Assembly (NCBI GenBank): GCA_022561385.1
Contig: JADFRG010000019.1
Coordinates: 1-53,929, forward strand
From: Chloroflexota bacterium
GTDB taxonomy: Bacteria > Chloroflexota > Anaerolineae > Anaerolineales > E44-bin32
Reading direction: 5' to 3'
Length of the DNA stretch: 53,929 nucleotides
Notes under the pieces: model-generated
Databases searched by the model: none
Told to the model about the DNA's origin: nothing
The model's input: only the letters and a program-made list of their open reading frames with translations
Shown here: positions 24,957-34,077 of the stretch, in pieces
Position numbering within the stretch: the stretch's first letter is position 1
How the letters are laid out: every line of letters starts with the position of its first letter
Program-made: the position numbers and the translations under genes

Positions 24957-26539
24957 CGTGAAATATTCGTTTGTCGACTGGCGCAGGAACAGGCTAAGAC
25001 GACCTCATCTCCCTTGATCAGGGCTCCCTGGTACGGTTTCAAACCGGCTTGGGCCACCCAGCCGCTCAAATTGAAAGGCAGCGGGCCGTCGGCCAGAATC
25101 CATTCTCCATTGTACTTGCGCGCGAAGTGCAGATGGGAGCCGGATGCGATGCCGCCCTCACAGGATGGTCGCCCAATCAGATCGCCAGTCTCCATAAAAT
25201 CGCCTTCCTTCACCTGCTTATTACTCACATGGAGATAGAGCAGATTCCAGCCGGTCTGCTCATTCCCGTCGCCATCCAGGTCAAGAACCACCACCCCCAC
25301 ACCCGTGCGGGCGACCACGCCGGGAGCCGCCGCTAGCACCCATTCTTCGGACTTGACGCAGCCCGGTTCGACGGACGATGGTGCAAAGTCCAGCGCCGCC
25401 CAGGCAGACTCCCGTTCCCACGCTCCATGGGGTCCACCCGTCAGTGCCCAGATACGGCCTTCAAAAAATGGCAGGATCAGTTCCGGTTGCTGGACTCCAG
25501 CCTCATAAAGTGGGTGGGTGTAGTCGAATGGATCCCCAAAGAGCCGGCGGTAAGTTTCTATAAACCCCACTGAAGATACGGCCTCCGCCCAGATTCTGCC
25601 GGAGCCGCGCAGCGAGAAATAGTATTGCAGGCCGATCGTCCCTGCATTCAGACCCGGAGCCAGGCGAACGATGGAGTTGTCTGGAAACACGAGTTCGGTC
25701 AACGTCCCGGCCCGCCAGCCGTAATATCCGGTTCCCAGTTCATTCGCGAGCCAGGTCAGCTGCCTGTACAAACCTTGCGCATCGGGCGTTTCGTGACCGA
25801 GCGGGTACTTCAAGTCATCTCCGGTGGGCCGGGTTGGGTCCGAGACCCAGCCAGAGTGATACTCGATAAGCGCCAGAAGCAGGCGCGGGTTGACGGAGTT
25901 GTCGCGTGCGGCCAGAGCTACAACTTCAGCTCCGTTTACGGATCGCCTGGCTACAATTTCCTTATATTCTCTCAAGAAGCCGCCCTGGCTTGCCACAAAT
26001 GCCTGAGTGTCGAACTCGACCGCGTGTGGCGAGTACACGAGCTCGCTGTCGGGGATCAGCTCATCCGCGGGTCCGGTTGGACCCAGGCGCCGCGGCACGA
26101 ACAGGATCTGCCCGGGAGTGAGCAGCTCATTTTGGGCCGGCAGCTGCCCGTCAGAATCGATGACGTCCGAAGGGAGCACCCCGAAACGGAGCGCGACGCT
26201 TCGCAACACATCTCCCGCGCGGGCTCGATAGAGGATCGTCTCGGTGGATCCTTCGACCTCCAGGGTGGGCGTGGGCGGGTAGGTCGGGGACACGAGCGGT
26301 TCGGGATTCTGAACTTCGGTTGGGGCTGCGGTCGGCTCCGCGACCGTGGGGACGGGCTCGACGGTCTGGGTCGCTTCGGGTGCAGCTTCGCTGGGCTCCG
26401 GGGCCGCGGCCTCCGCGGCCAGGCCCATAACCGCGGGTACAGGCACGTCCGATCGGGTGCACGCCAGTGCAGTCAACGTCAGGAAGGAAATGAACGCCAA
26501 GATGGCGCCGGATGCTTGATAGGAATTCGATCGCGTCAT
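24953..26539 (-). CDS. LysM-M23 peptidase family lipoprotein, paralog 2
   Basis: 528 residues. Lipobox LTALAC (Cys27), then a long Pro/Glu/Thr linker (about 35-95), LysM (YRARAGDVLRSVALRFGV), the NPRLLLALIEYHSGW domain, and the M23 domain with GGPHGAWE...ALDFAP and HLHFARKYNGEW. The LDLDGDGNEQTGW loop and Cys pattern GCV, PSCEGG, CSC are retained. The longer linker would carry the catalytic part further out in the wall than in paralog 1. Its end overlaps paralog 1 by four bases (ATGA). Confidence 0.85.
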   Translation of the reverse strand: MTRSNSYQASGAILAFISFLTLTALACTRSDVPVPAVMGLAAEAAAPEPSEAAPEATQTVEPVPTVAEPTAAPTEVQNPEPLVSPTYPPTPTLEVEGSTETILYRARAGDVLRSVALRFGVLPSDVIDSDGQLPAQNELLTPGQILFVPRRLGPTGPADELIPDSELVYSPHAVEFDTQAFVASQGGFLREYKEIVARRSVNGAEVVALAARDNSVNPRLLLALIEYHSGWVSDPTRPTGDDLKYPLGHETPDAQGLYRQLTWLANELGTGYYGWRAGTLTELVFPDNSIVRLAPGLNAGTIGLQYYFSLRGSGRIWAEAVSSVGFIETYRRLFGDPFDYTHPLYEAGVQQPELILPFFEGRIWALTGGPHGAWERESAWAALDFAPSSVEPGCVKSEEWVLAAAPGVVARTGVGVVVLDLDGDGNEQTGWNLLYLHVSNKQVKEGDFMETGDLIGRPSCEGGIASGSHLHFARKYNGEWILADGPLPFNLSGWVAQAGLKPYQGALIKGDEVVLACSCASRQTNISR

Positions 26540-28068
26540 CGTGTGATCTGGTTAAACGGGAAGCGGCAGGAACAGGCCTCCAGCCTCACGTCGCCTCGGG
26601 TCAGTGATCCGTTGTACTGCGCACCGTCTCCTGCGGATACCCAACCCTCCAGGTCGAACGGAAGAGCTCCGTCGGCCGGTATCCACTCTCCATTGAACTT
26701 CCGGGAAAGATGAAAATGAGTCCCGCTAGAAACTCCCCCCTCGCAGGAAGGGTGGCCGATTCGATCTCCGCGCGTTAAGTTCAGGCCCACCGCCACTCGA
26801 TCGCGGGTGGCGATGTGTAAGTATTGGATTGCCCAGCCGGTCCCCTCGTTTCCGTCTCCATCCAGATCCTGGATGACCTCTCCTCCTGCGGAGCGCACGA
26901 TCAGACCGTCGGCAACCGCGACTACCCACTCGTTGGAGTACACACAACCTAGTGCGTCGCCGGGAGGGGCGAAGTCCAGCGCGGCCCAGGCCGCCCAGCT
27001 TCCCCATGCGCTGTGCGGTCCGCCGGTGAACGACCAGACCTTGCCATCTTCGAATGGGAGCCTCAGGACCGGCTGCTCCAGGCCACTGGGAAGTACGGTG
27101 CGCTGAGGTGCGGCGAACGGGTTGCCGAAAAGGATTTCGTAGACTCGAAAGAAGCCGTCTTCTCCAATAACCGCTCGCCAGGATTCCGGCGGGTACAGTT
27201 GGCCGAACAGCCACTGGACCGCGGCCGTGCCGGCGTTTATTCCCGGCCCGGGCGGTACCGCCGCGCCGTCCGGGAGAATGAAGGGCCCCGCCCAACCCGC
27301 CCGCCATTGGTAGTAACCACGATTGAGCTGGTCGGCGGCCCATGACAGCTGAGAATAGAGCCCCTCAAGACCGATGTGCTCATAACCTAGCTCGTAGGTG
27401 AAGCGGTCGGGCGCGCGCTCTGGCATGGTCAGCCAGCCGCCTTGATATTCGAGCACGGCCAATAACAGGCGCGGATTCACCGAATACTTGGAGGCCACTC
27501 GATCTACGATCTGCGCTCCGGAGAGCTGTTCCCCGTCCACGAACTCTTCGTAGCGATCGAGCGCCCCGTTCCAAGCGCGAATGAGCTCCAGGGCCGAAAA
27601 ACCCTGAGCGCTCTCCCCGTAAACCAGCTCTGCATCCGGAATGATCTTGAAACTGGGCGAGGGTGCCAGAGGCCGAGGCGTCGGCATGCGAAGTACTTGA
27701 CCCACTGCAAGGAAATCAGGGTTCGGAAGTCCGTTCTCTACCAGGATTTGATTTGCTCCTACCCCCATCCGGCTTGCGATGCTGCTCAATGAATCACCGA
27801 ATTGCACCGTGTACCATTCGGGGATCTCCCTCGGATCGGGCGGTTTACGAACCGGATCCGGCGTGGGGGTCTGGAACGGAAGCGGCTCTACCACCTGCTC
27901 GGTGGGATCTTCCGATTCGGCAGGGGCCTTGGTGCCGGAACCTCCCGGACTGCCACGCAGTTTGAGCCCCAGGAATTCCAGCGGTTGATCTGCGCGCGAA
28001 CAGGCCAGAGTCGTAATCACCAATATAAGCGGCAACAGCCTTGGCCTTAGCTCAGCCCGGATCTTCAT
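26536..28068 (-). CDS. LysM-M23 peptidase family lipoprotein, paralog 3
   Basis: 510 residues, first gene of the triplet. Lipobox ITTLAC (Cys23), proline-rich linker, LysM (YTVQFGDSLSSIASRMGV, about 87-130), NPRLLLAVLEYQGGW, then M23 with GGPHSAWG...ALDFAP, a LDGDGNEGTGW loop and HFHLSRKFNGEW. The final CSC motif and other cysteines match its paralogs. All candidate zinc ligands are present, so all three copies look potentially active; whether they cut peptide bridges is unknown. No clear Shine-Dalgarno or promoter was found upstream. Confidence 0.85.
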   Translation of the reverse strand: MKIRAELRPRLLPLILVITTLACSRADQPLEFLGLKLRGSPGGSGTKAPAESEDPTEQVVEPLPFQTPTPDPVRKPPDPREIPEWYTVQFGDSLSSIASRMGVGANQILVENGLPNPDFLAVGQVLRMPTPRPLAPSPSFKIIPDAELVYGESAQGFSALELIRAWNGALDRYEEFVDGEQLSGAQIVDRVASKYSVNPRLLLAVLEYQGGWLTMPERAPDRFTYELGYEHIGLEGLYSQLSWAADQLNRGYYQWRAGWAGPFILPDGAAVPPGPGINAGTAAVQWLFGQLYPPESWRAVIGEDGFFRVYEILFGNPFAAPQRTVLPSGLEQPVLRLPFEDGKVWSFTGGPHSAWGSWAAWAALDFAPPGDALGCVYSNEWVVAVADGLIVRSAGGEVIQDLDGDGNEGTGWAIQYLHIATRDRVAVGLNLTRGDRIGHPSCEGGVSSGTHFHLSRKFNGEWIPADGALPFDLEGWVSAGDGAQYNGSLTRGDVRLEACSCRFPFNQITR

Positions 28069-28307
28069 ATCTAAAAAGTCATGGAGCGGACATCACAACC
28101 TGGAAGGGCGCAAGAATCATGCCAGGGGGTCCCTCCGACAACGCCTGCCGCAGGGTTTTCGCCCGGGTCGACAGACGGCCTAACGGCCTCGGCAGTGCGA
28201 GGACAGACTCTGGCACGGATTAGATGAAATGCAAGTTTTGTATCGGGCGAGTGGAGCCTAATCCGAGGCTGAGGAGGCCTCGGCGTACGCCCTATTGATA
28301 CGGAGAA
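28069..28307. other. Intergenic interval with one inverted repeat
   Basis: About 240 bases between two minus-strand units. CCGAGGC (28263-28269) and GCCTCGG (28277-28283) form a 7-bp stem downstream of the acetyltransferase gene but no T-tract follows on the minus strand, so terminator function is uncertain. GGCC-TAAC-GGCC at 28180-28191 is a small palindrome. Presumably the promoter of the LysM-M23 operon is here, but no good hexamers are seen. Confidence 0.3.
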
Positions 28308-28850
28308 TTAAAGCCATTTTTCCATCACGAAGGCGGGTTCGAGAACCTCGCGCAATTGGCCCTCATGATCCAGGTAAGACCATTCGCCAGGATCCACGGT
28401 GAATACAACATAACCCGCACGCTCGTAGAGCCGCTTTGCCGCAAGATTGCTCTTCGCGACCGAAATGACCGCACGACGGAAGCCTTGGGACTCGAGATTA
28501 TCCTCAGCCGCATGAAGCAGATGGCTTCCTACCCCTCGATTGCGGTACGGCGGCTTTACGCGAAAGGCATACAGATACCCGGATGAGGCGCGCTGGGTCG
28601 AGAAGGTCGCCCGCGTCATTAGTTGCACGAATATCTGCCCGACCACCTGGTCCCCAATTTCGGCCAACAAAAGAACACGGCGTCCACGCTCTGCCTCGTC
28701 GATTGCACGCCTGAATAGGCGGCGATAGTGTGTATATTCTCCGTCCCACTCTAGAGTCTTGAGGTCCGCGGCGGTGGCGAGCCGGATGTTTATCTGCGCG
28801 CGGCGCTCGGCGCTGGATTCCTCGACCGTGGGGGCAGTCTTATCCACCAT
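28308..28850 (-). CDS. GNAT family N-acetyltransferase
   Basis: 180 residues. The acetyl-CoA loop RVKPPYRNRGVGSHLL (about 98-113) and the later NLAAKRLYERAGY are standard GNAT motifs. A 20-residue charged N-terminal extension precedes the fold. The substrate cannot be deduced; the closest-looking group is RimI-like. It overlaps the end of the tRNA nucleotidyltransferase gene by 11 bases and is surely co-expressed with it, which hints at a protein or RNA-metabolism substrate. Confidence 0.88.
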   Translation of the reverse strand: MVDKTAPTVEESSAERRAQINIRLATAADLKTLEWDGEYTHYRRLFRRAIDEAERGRRVLLLAEIGDQVVGQIFVQLMTRATFSTQRASSGYLYAFRVKPPYRNRGVGSHLLHAAEDNLESQGFRRAVISVAKSNLAAKRLYERAGYVVFTVDPGEWSYLDHEGQLREVLEPAFVMEKWL

Positions 28851-31452
28851 CGGCTGCCTCCTTCATCAACGCGGCCAGCAACCGCTGCTCTTCTTGCGCA
28901 GAATCGATCTTTCCATCCAGCCAGGCGGCCCGTAGGTCTCCCAAGATTTTTCCATATGCGGGTCCGGGCGCCAGGCCCAATTCTCGCAGTCGATCACCGT
29001 CAACGTTGGGCCGGATCCAGCGCCAATGCTCAAGATAACTCTCAATAACCTGTTGCGCGGCCGGCTGATCCCCAAGTGCGAGCCACGTAACTACCAACGC
29101 GGCCTCCGGTTCGGGATTCAAGCAACTCACCCACTCACTCGGGAGACGGATTTGCGTCAGATCACATCCTTGGCGCCCGGCCTTCGTGGCCACCTCGCCA
29201 TCGCTCTGACTCATGTGCAACCGCTCGCAAACGGCGGTCGCCTCGCCGACAGGGAGGCGATAAAGCCACATCGCGTAGAACAATTTATCTAGGCCTGGTA
29301 CGTGCTCGAGTTTCCACGAATCCGGAGGCGAGAACACGCGCGCGGCGTTGGTGCGCTCCTCGATCCAATCGTCCCAATCCAGCGCAGGATGAATCGCCTG
29401 AAGCAATCCCAACTGCTTCAACCGAATCATGATCGAGCCGAAGCCTGGTTCCTTCAGGATGGCAGACATCTCGCCGCGTATTCTTTCGCCGCTCACGCCA
29501 TCGAGCAGAGGCAGTGCCCGTTCTAGCAGCTCAAGCGTCCGCGATTCAATCGAGAATCCCAGTCGCTGTTCGAGGCGGACGGCGCGCAACATGCGGGTGG
29601 GATCGTCTACGAAGCTTAAGGAATGCAGGACCCGAATCTGCTTGTCACGGATATCCTTTCCCCCGCCCCAGGGATCCAACAGTTGTCCGTAACGGTGTCC
29701 ATCCAGCCTCAAGGCGAGAGTATTGATACTGAAATCGCGACGGTGGAGGTCTAACTTGATGCTACCTCCCGCGACCGACGGCAGTGCGGTCGGGCGGGAG
29801 TAAAACTCGGTTCTGGCTGAGACAAAATCTACCGTTTCAGGTAGATCCGACGGCTCGAGCTGGAGAGCACTTACCAAGTTCTTATTGTGCAGATCGAGCT
29901 GCCATTTTGCGGTACCGAAGCGCCGGTGGCTGGTTATTTGGCCTCCGAATTTATCGGCCAACGATTCGCCCAGGGCTACGGCATCTCCCTCCACAACAAG
30001 ATCGAAATCTATGCTCGGCGCCCCGAGGATAAGATCCCTCACGAAGCCGCCCACGATATACAAGGCGATATTGGCGGCTTCTGACTCGCGGGCGATCACT
30101 TGCAGGAGCGCCAGTCGCTCATCTGTGAGCGCGTGGTCCAGCTTCTCGGCCAGAGCTTGATTAGACTGGAAATTTGAGCTGTTATCGAGCGAATTCAGGA
30201 GGTCGGTTCGCGTGACGATACCGATCACCTCTCCACTTTCCGGGTCCGACACCGGGACCTGGCCCCAGTTATGTTCGATCATTACTCTTTGCAGGTGACG
30301 AATCGAATCCTCAGGGTGCACCACCAAACTGCCGGCCTCCATGATCTCGGATACCGGGCTGCCCTGCATGCCATGGGCAAGCGCTCGGTCTACGGCACGT
30401 CGGGTAAGTAGGCCGACCACCTCTCCAGCATCAGTAACCGGGTAACCCTCATGGCCATACCGCTTCATCCGCTCCGCGGCTTGGGCCACCGTTTCTGACG
30501 GATCCAGCAATTGGGGACTTCTCGACATGATCTCGCCCACGGAGCTGCTGGGCACGACGGACTCCTGGAGCAATGATGTGAGTCGGCTTATCAAAGCCTG
30601 CACGGTTGTGTTTTTGACCAGCGCCGCAGCAGCTCGGCTGTGCCCTCCACCCCCAAAGCTCTGCGCAATCCTCCCTACATGGATCGATTCCGAGTAGGAG
30701 CGCGCCACGATCTGCACCCTTCCGCTCAGCCCAACGATCAGGAAGACGGCAGCCGGATCGTAGATATCTCCCAATCTGTGGGCCAGCGTAGAGATCTCAT
30801 CGGTGGTTCCTCCTGCTTCCCCCCTGGCTATCACTATCTCTAAACCCTGGATCGTATTCACCACCGCGTTCTCGATGAGCTGCTCCAATAAGTTCCGCTG
30901 CTCTTCGGATATCGGTTGACGAAGGAAATCGCTCGCGGTGGTCAGGCTGGCGCCGCGCTCAAGGAGCCATGCGCTGGCGCGAACGTCCCGCGGCGTCGTT
31001 CCGGGATAGGTGAGCGATCCAGTGTCTTCATAAATCCCGAGCAGCAGCAGGGTGGCGTACGAGCCCAACAGGTGCTCGTCTTTATTTTGCAATGACTCCA
31101 CGAGCAGGGTCGCCGTGGCTCCCACTTGCTCCACCTGGAGCTGCCAGCTTGAATCCAGGTCGGCCTCCAGGGGATGATGGTCGATCACATTCACCTGCGT
31201 ATCGGTTCCAAGGCCCTTCAAGGTGGCCGGGTTCTGAAAATCGACAAGCGTCAACTTGTGGACGACTTTGGATTTTATTTCGCTCCGCTCCGTGAAGGGA
31301 AATTGCTCGCCGTACAAGGTCAGAAATCCGCGAACATTACGATTGAGCTCCCGGGGCAGAATGGGCGCGGCCTCAGGATACAGCAGGGAGGCTGCCCACA
31401 AAGAGGCAATGGCGTCGAAATCCGCCCGTTCGTGTGTATAGATCAGGTGCAC
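28840..31452 (-). CDS. tRNA nucleotidyltransferase (A-adding type) with DHH and CBS domains
   Basis: 870 residues, GTG start. DHH/DHHA1 phosphoesterase domain 1-300 (HERADFDA, DHHP at 91-94, GGGGH at 267-271); two CBS repeats at about 305-425; class II nucleotidyltransferase from about 445 with GGFVRDLILG and the DFD metal motif (482-484), then a helical tRNA-binding tail. This order is known in A-adding enzymes of bacteria that split CCA addition between two proteins; a separate CC-adding enzyme is not in the window. CBS domains suggest control by adenine nucleotides. Overlaps the GNAT gene. Confidence 0.9.
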   Translation of the reverse strand: MHLIYTHERADFDAIASLWAASLLYPEAAPILPRELNRNVRGFLTLYGEQFPFTERSEIKSKVVHKLTLVDFQNPATLKGLGTDTQVNVIDHHPLEADLDSSWQLQVEQVGATATLLVESLQNKDEHLLGSYATLLLLGIYEDTGSLTYPGTTPRDVRASAWLLERGASLTTASDFLRQPISEEQRNLLEQLIENAVVNTIQGLEIVIARGEAGGTTDEISTLAHRLGDIYDPAAVFLIVGLSGRVQIVARSYSESIHVGRIAQSFGGGGHSRAAAALVKNTTVQALISRLTSLLQESVVPSSSVGEIMSRSPQLLDPSETVAQAAERMKRYGHEGYPVTDAGEVVGLLTRRAVDRALAHGMQGSPVSEIMEAGSLVVHPEDSIRHLQRVMIEHNWGQVPVSDPESGEVIGIVTRTDLLNSLDNSSNFQSNQALAEKLDHALTDERLALLQVIARESEAANIALYIVGGFVRDLILGAPSIDFDLVVEGDAVALGESLADKFGGQITSHRRFGTAKWQLDLHNKNLVSALQLEPSDLPETVDFVSARTEFYSRPTALPSVAGGSIKLDLHRRDFSINTLALRLDGHRYGQLLDPWGGGKDIRDKQIRVLHSLSFVDDPTRMLRAVRLEQRLGFSIESRTLELLERALPLLDGVSGERIRGEMSAILKEPGFGSIMIRLKQLGLLQAIHPALDWDDWIEERTNAARVFSPPDSWKLEHVPGLDKLFYAMWLYRLPVGEATAVCERLHMSQSDGEVATKAGRQGCDLTQIRLPSEWVSCLNPEPEAALVVTWLALGDQPAAQQVIESYLEHWRWIRPNVDGDRLRELGLAPGPAYGKILGDLRAAWLDGKIDSAQEEQRLLAALMKEAADGG

Positions 31453-31493
31453 TTTCGCGATCCAATTCGGTCGTGGCTCGATCTCGGCCGAGG

Positions 31494-31499
31494 ATTATA
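31494..31499 (-). promoter_or_regulatory. -10 element of the tRNA nucleotidyltransferase gene
   Basis: TATAAT on the minus strand, overlapping the stop codon of the solute-binding protein gene; it leaves a leader of about 35 bases before the GTG at 31452. No convincing -35. Confidence 0.45.
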
Positions 31500-32820
31500 C
31501 ATCTGGCACGGCGGCGAGCTCGGCAATCGCCCGCTGCAAGGCCAGTTCGACAGGAGTTCCCAGTACGGACACGGCTCGCGCGGCCCGTTCGAGCACTTCC
31601 ACATATTCTGGCCGGGGGTTTGATGTGGGGAGCGCCGTTCCCTCTAACAGCGCGGAGAGCATCTGACCTACATGACCCGGCAACGGGGGAGCCGAAATAT
31701 GCACCGGGATGTGCGCGGCGCCATTTGGATTGCTAAGCGCAAGTTGGGAGTCTTCTGACAGCATGAACCCGACAAAATCCCACGCCAGATCGAAATCCTC
31801 CGAATTGAGTTCGGCCGAAAAGTAGGCATTTTCGGTCCACACAAAGCCGGCTAACGACTCGCCGGTCTCCTGATACACCGGCCAAGGATCGATCGTGAGG
31901 GCCTCTTCTCCGAGGGCTTCACGCAGGTCCTCGAAGCGCTCTGTGTTATCAATCAACCAGCCGGCCCGGCCCTCTGCGAATAGTTCGCGGGCTTCGTCCG
32001 AATTGAAAAACACCGGGCCCGCTGGGGTCAAATCCCGGAGCAGCTCCAACCAGCAGCGCGCGACCGGACTACCTAAGTCCGGCGCAGATCCATCCGGCAA
32101 CAGCTGTCCGCCACAGGCCGCCGAAAGCGGGGCTGCGGTCCGAAATCCATAATCTTGAGCCACTCCCTCGCTGAAGCTGCCGCGTAGCGCCTGATCTGCC
32201 TGGACCAGCCCCTCCAGCGTACTGGCAGGAATCGGCGCCAGATCACGGTTGCGGTAAAACACGTTTCCATGCATCTGAATCGGTATTCCCAGGACTTGCC
32301 CCTGGTGATTGGCCTGGGCCCACGGCAACGGGTGGACCCTGACCCGAAACTCCTCCGTTGGCCGGTCCGAAAGGTCTTGCGTCAACCCGGAATCGAAAAG
32401 CTCCCGTGCCCATGTCGAGGGCGCCAGGATTAGCGAGGGAAGCGTACCAGACGCCCCGGCCTCGTCCAAAGTGGCGCGAAGTTCGTCGGCCGGGACATAG
32501 GAGACCGCGAATGAGGTTCCAGGATTTCGGGATTGAAAACCTTCGATCAGCTCGTTAAGCGCCCGCACACCCTCTGGTTTCCAGGTCACCCACAGGCTGA
32601 CCGAGCCGGCCACTACGCTCGTAGGCCGCAGATCTGGGGTCGGCGCGGGAGTCGGCCCGCCATCCGCAACTACGAGTTCGGGAGTCGGCGTCGGCCGGGA
32701 TTCTGCGCAGGCCCAGAGCGACGCAGCCATCAGGATTATGAGAAGCGATCTTGGGGATCTCCCCGATAACGCCCAGGTTGGGTTATGCACGATATGGGAG
32801 AGCGAGCGGGGATTAGGCAT
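31495..32820 (-). CDS. ABC transporter solute-binding lipoprotein (family 1), orphan
   Basis: 441 residues from ATG at 32820; the longer open frame (to 32931) crosses the lipM promoter. Signal peptide with lipobox SLWAC (Cys38), Pro/Thr linker, then an extracellular solute-binding fold: VTWKPEGVRALNELIEGFQ, PADELRATLDEA, MHGNVFYRNRDL and a late AWDFVGFMLS. These are typical of sugar-type binding proteins. No permease or ATPase gene is adjacent, so its partners are elsewhere or it acts alone as a sensor or binding lipoprotein. Confidence 0.82.
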   Translation of the reverse strand: MPNPRSLSHIVHNPTWALSGRSPRSLLIILMAASLWACAESRPTPTPELVVADGGPTPAPTPDLRPTSVVAGSVSLWVTWKPEGVRALNELIEGFQSRNPGTSFAVSYVPADELRATLDEAGASGTLPSLILAPSTWARELFDSGLTQDLSDRPTEEFRVRVHPLPWAQANHQGQVLGIPIQMHGNVFYRNRDLAPIPASTLEGLVQADQALRGSFSEGVAQDYGFRTAAPLSAACGGQLLPDGSAPDLGSPVARCWLELLRDLTPAGPVFFNSDEARELFAEGRAGWLIDNTERFEDLREALGEEALTIDPWPVYQETGESLAGFVWTENAYFSAELNSEDFDLAWDFVGFMLSEDSQLALSNPNGAAHIPVHISAPPLPGHVGQMLSALLEGTALPTSNPRPEYVEVLERAARAVSVLGTPVELALQRAIAELAAVPDV

Positions 32821-32904
32821 CGCGCGTGTCAGTATTCCCGATTTAGTCCTCAGGAACGCTCGGCGCGGAAGTCTACCATTAAGGCCTGTGGCCGGCTCGC
32901 TCGG

Positions 32905-32910
32905 TATAAT
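32905..32910 (+). promoter_or_regulatory. -10 element of lipM, predicted leaderless
   Basis: TATAAT ends six bases before the GTG at 32917, so +1 should fall on or beside the start codon. No TTG-type -35 at 16-18 bp; the opposite strand drives the solute-binding gene. Confidence 0.5.
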
Positions 32911-32916
32911 CGCACC

Positions 32917-33735
32917 GTGTCCGAATCCCATTGGCGCTTGATCCTCTCCGAACCCACGTCGGGAGCCATGAATATGGCTTTAGACGAAGCCATCCTGGAG
33001 GCAGTCACAGGGCTTCGAATGCCTCCAACGCTTCGCTTTTATGCCTGGAATCCCCCTTGTTTGTCGATTGGTTATGCGCAATCCGTGGCAGATGTTAACC
33101 CAGCCGCCATAAAGCGCGAAGGTTGGGACCTGGTGCGAAGGGCGACCGGGGGCAGGGCCATCCTCCACACGGACGAGATTACCTATTCGATTACCGCTCC
33201 CGCCGATCACCCGCTCTTTGCCCACGGCGTCTTACCGAGCTACAAACGAATCAGCCTGGCCTTGATCTCCGGCCTGGAAAAAATGGGCCTGCTGCCGGAA
33301 CTGCACACATCACACCCAGGCCACCCGAGCAACGGAAACCCGGTCTGCTTCCAGAATCCAAGTGCCTTTGAGATCATGGTAAATGGGAAGAAGCTTGTGG
33401 GCTCGGCACAATTGCGCCGAGCGGGAGGAATCCTTCAACATGGCTCCCTGCCACTGCAGGGTGAGTTGGGCCGGATCTGTCTGGCGCTGCTCTACGCCAG
33501 CGACCACCTGCGCCAGCAAGCGATGCGCGAAATTGGTCAGCACGCAATCAGTGTGGAGGGTGCCCTGGGAAATCGAATCTCCTGGGCAGATACCGCGCGA
33601 CACCTTGCTGCCGGCTTTGAGGAGGCATTGAATCTGCGCTTCTCTCGCCAGCAACCTTCCGAGCCGGAGATCGTCCGCGCGCATGAGATTCTCAAAAACC
33701 GCTACTCACATCCGGACTGGACTCAGCGCGTATAA
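32917..33735 (+). CDS. lipM: Lipoate/octanoate transferase, LipM-like
   Basis: 272 residues, GTG start chosen because the protein then begins SESHWRLILSEPTSGAMNMA as in relatives. BPL/LplA/LipB fold with RRATGGRAILH and NGKKLVGSAQLRRAGGILQH. Cys144 in PVCFQNPSAFE is where LipM octanoyltransferases carry the catalytic Cys, so transfer of octanoyl from ACP to GcvH-like proteins is more likely than ATP-dependent lipoate ligation. No lipA or gcvH nearby. YlxP follows six bases later. Confidence 0.8.
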   Translation: MSESHWRLILSEPTSGAMNMALDEAILEAVTGLRMPPTLRFYAWNPPCLSIGYAQSVADVNPAAIKREGWDLVRRATGGRAILHTDEITYSITAPADHPLFAHGVLPSYKRISLALISGLEKMGLLPELHTSHPGHPSNGNPVCFQNPSAFEIMVNGKKLVGSAQLRRAGGILQHGSLPLQGELGRICLALLYASDHLRQQAMREIGQHAISVEGALGNRISWADTARHLAAGFEEALNLRFSRQQPSEPEIVRAHEILKNRYSHPDWTQRV

Positions 33736-33741
33736 CGCCCG

Positions 33742-34026
33742 ATGCATGTCCACGCCCTGACTCTGGAGCTTCACCTGCCAGGCTGCGTTTCCCTGAAGGA
33801 AAAGCGCAGTCGGCTGAAGCCGCTGCTCGCGGCGCTCCATCGTACCTACAATGTCTCGGCCGCCGAAATTGATCACCAGGACGCGCATCGCTCCGCGGTG
33901 ATCGCTTGCGTGGTGGTCAGCAACAGCAACAAACACGGAAATCGATTGCTGTCAGGCATTCCGGCCTGGATCGAGCGGCGCTTCCCGGATCTGCAGATCG
34001 TCGACGATCACATATCCCCCTGGTAG
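33742..34026 (+). CDS. ylxP: DUF503 protein YlxP
   Basis: 94 residues, starting with a valine-rich strand MHVHALTLELHLPGCVSLKE followed by KRSRLKPLLAALHRTYNVS; this is the full DUF503 domain. In Bacillus ylxP lies between infB and rbfA; here it has moved out of that operon and follows lipM. Function in ribosome assembly is suspected from genomic context in other bacteria only. Confidence 0.88.
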   Translation: MHVHALTLELHLPGCVSLKEKRSRLKPLLAALHRTYNVSAAEIDHQDAHRSAVIACVVVSNSNKHGNRLLSGIPAWIERRFPDLQIVDDHISPW

Positions 34027-34034
34027 CGGCAACA

Positions 34035-34060
34035 GAAAAGCCCCCGAAGGGGCCCTTTTC
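34035..34060. terminator. Bidirectional terminator between ylxP and a response regulator
   Basis: GAAAAG and CCCC at 34035-34045 pair with GGGG and CTTTTC at 34049-34060, with a small internal bulge. A and T tracts on both sides fit termination of both convergent genes. Confidence 0.75.
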
Positions 34061-34077
34061 AAGGTTGGCGGCCTGTC

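Noticed and set aside
28184..28230. GCCTAAC matching an attC outer box
   Set aside because: No GTTRRRY partner within 150 bases; a chance match in a G+C-rich intergenic region.
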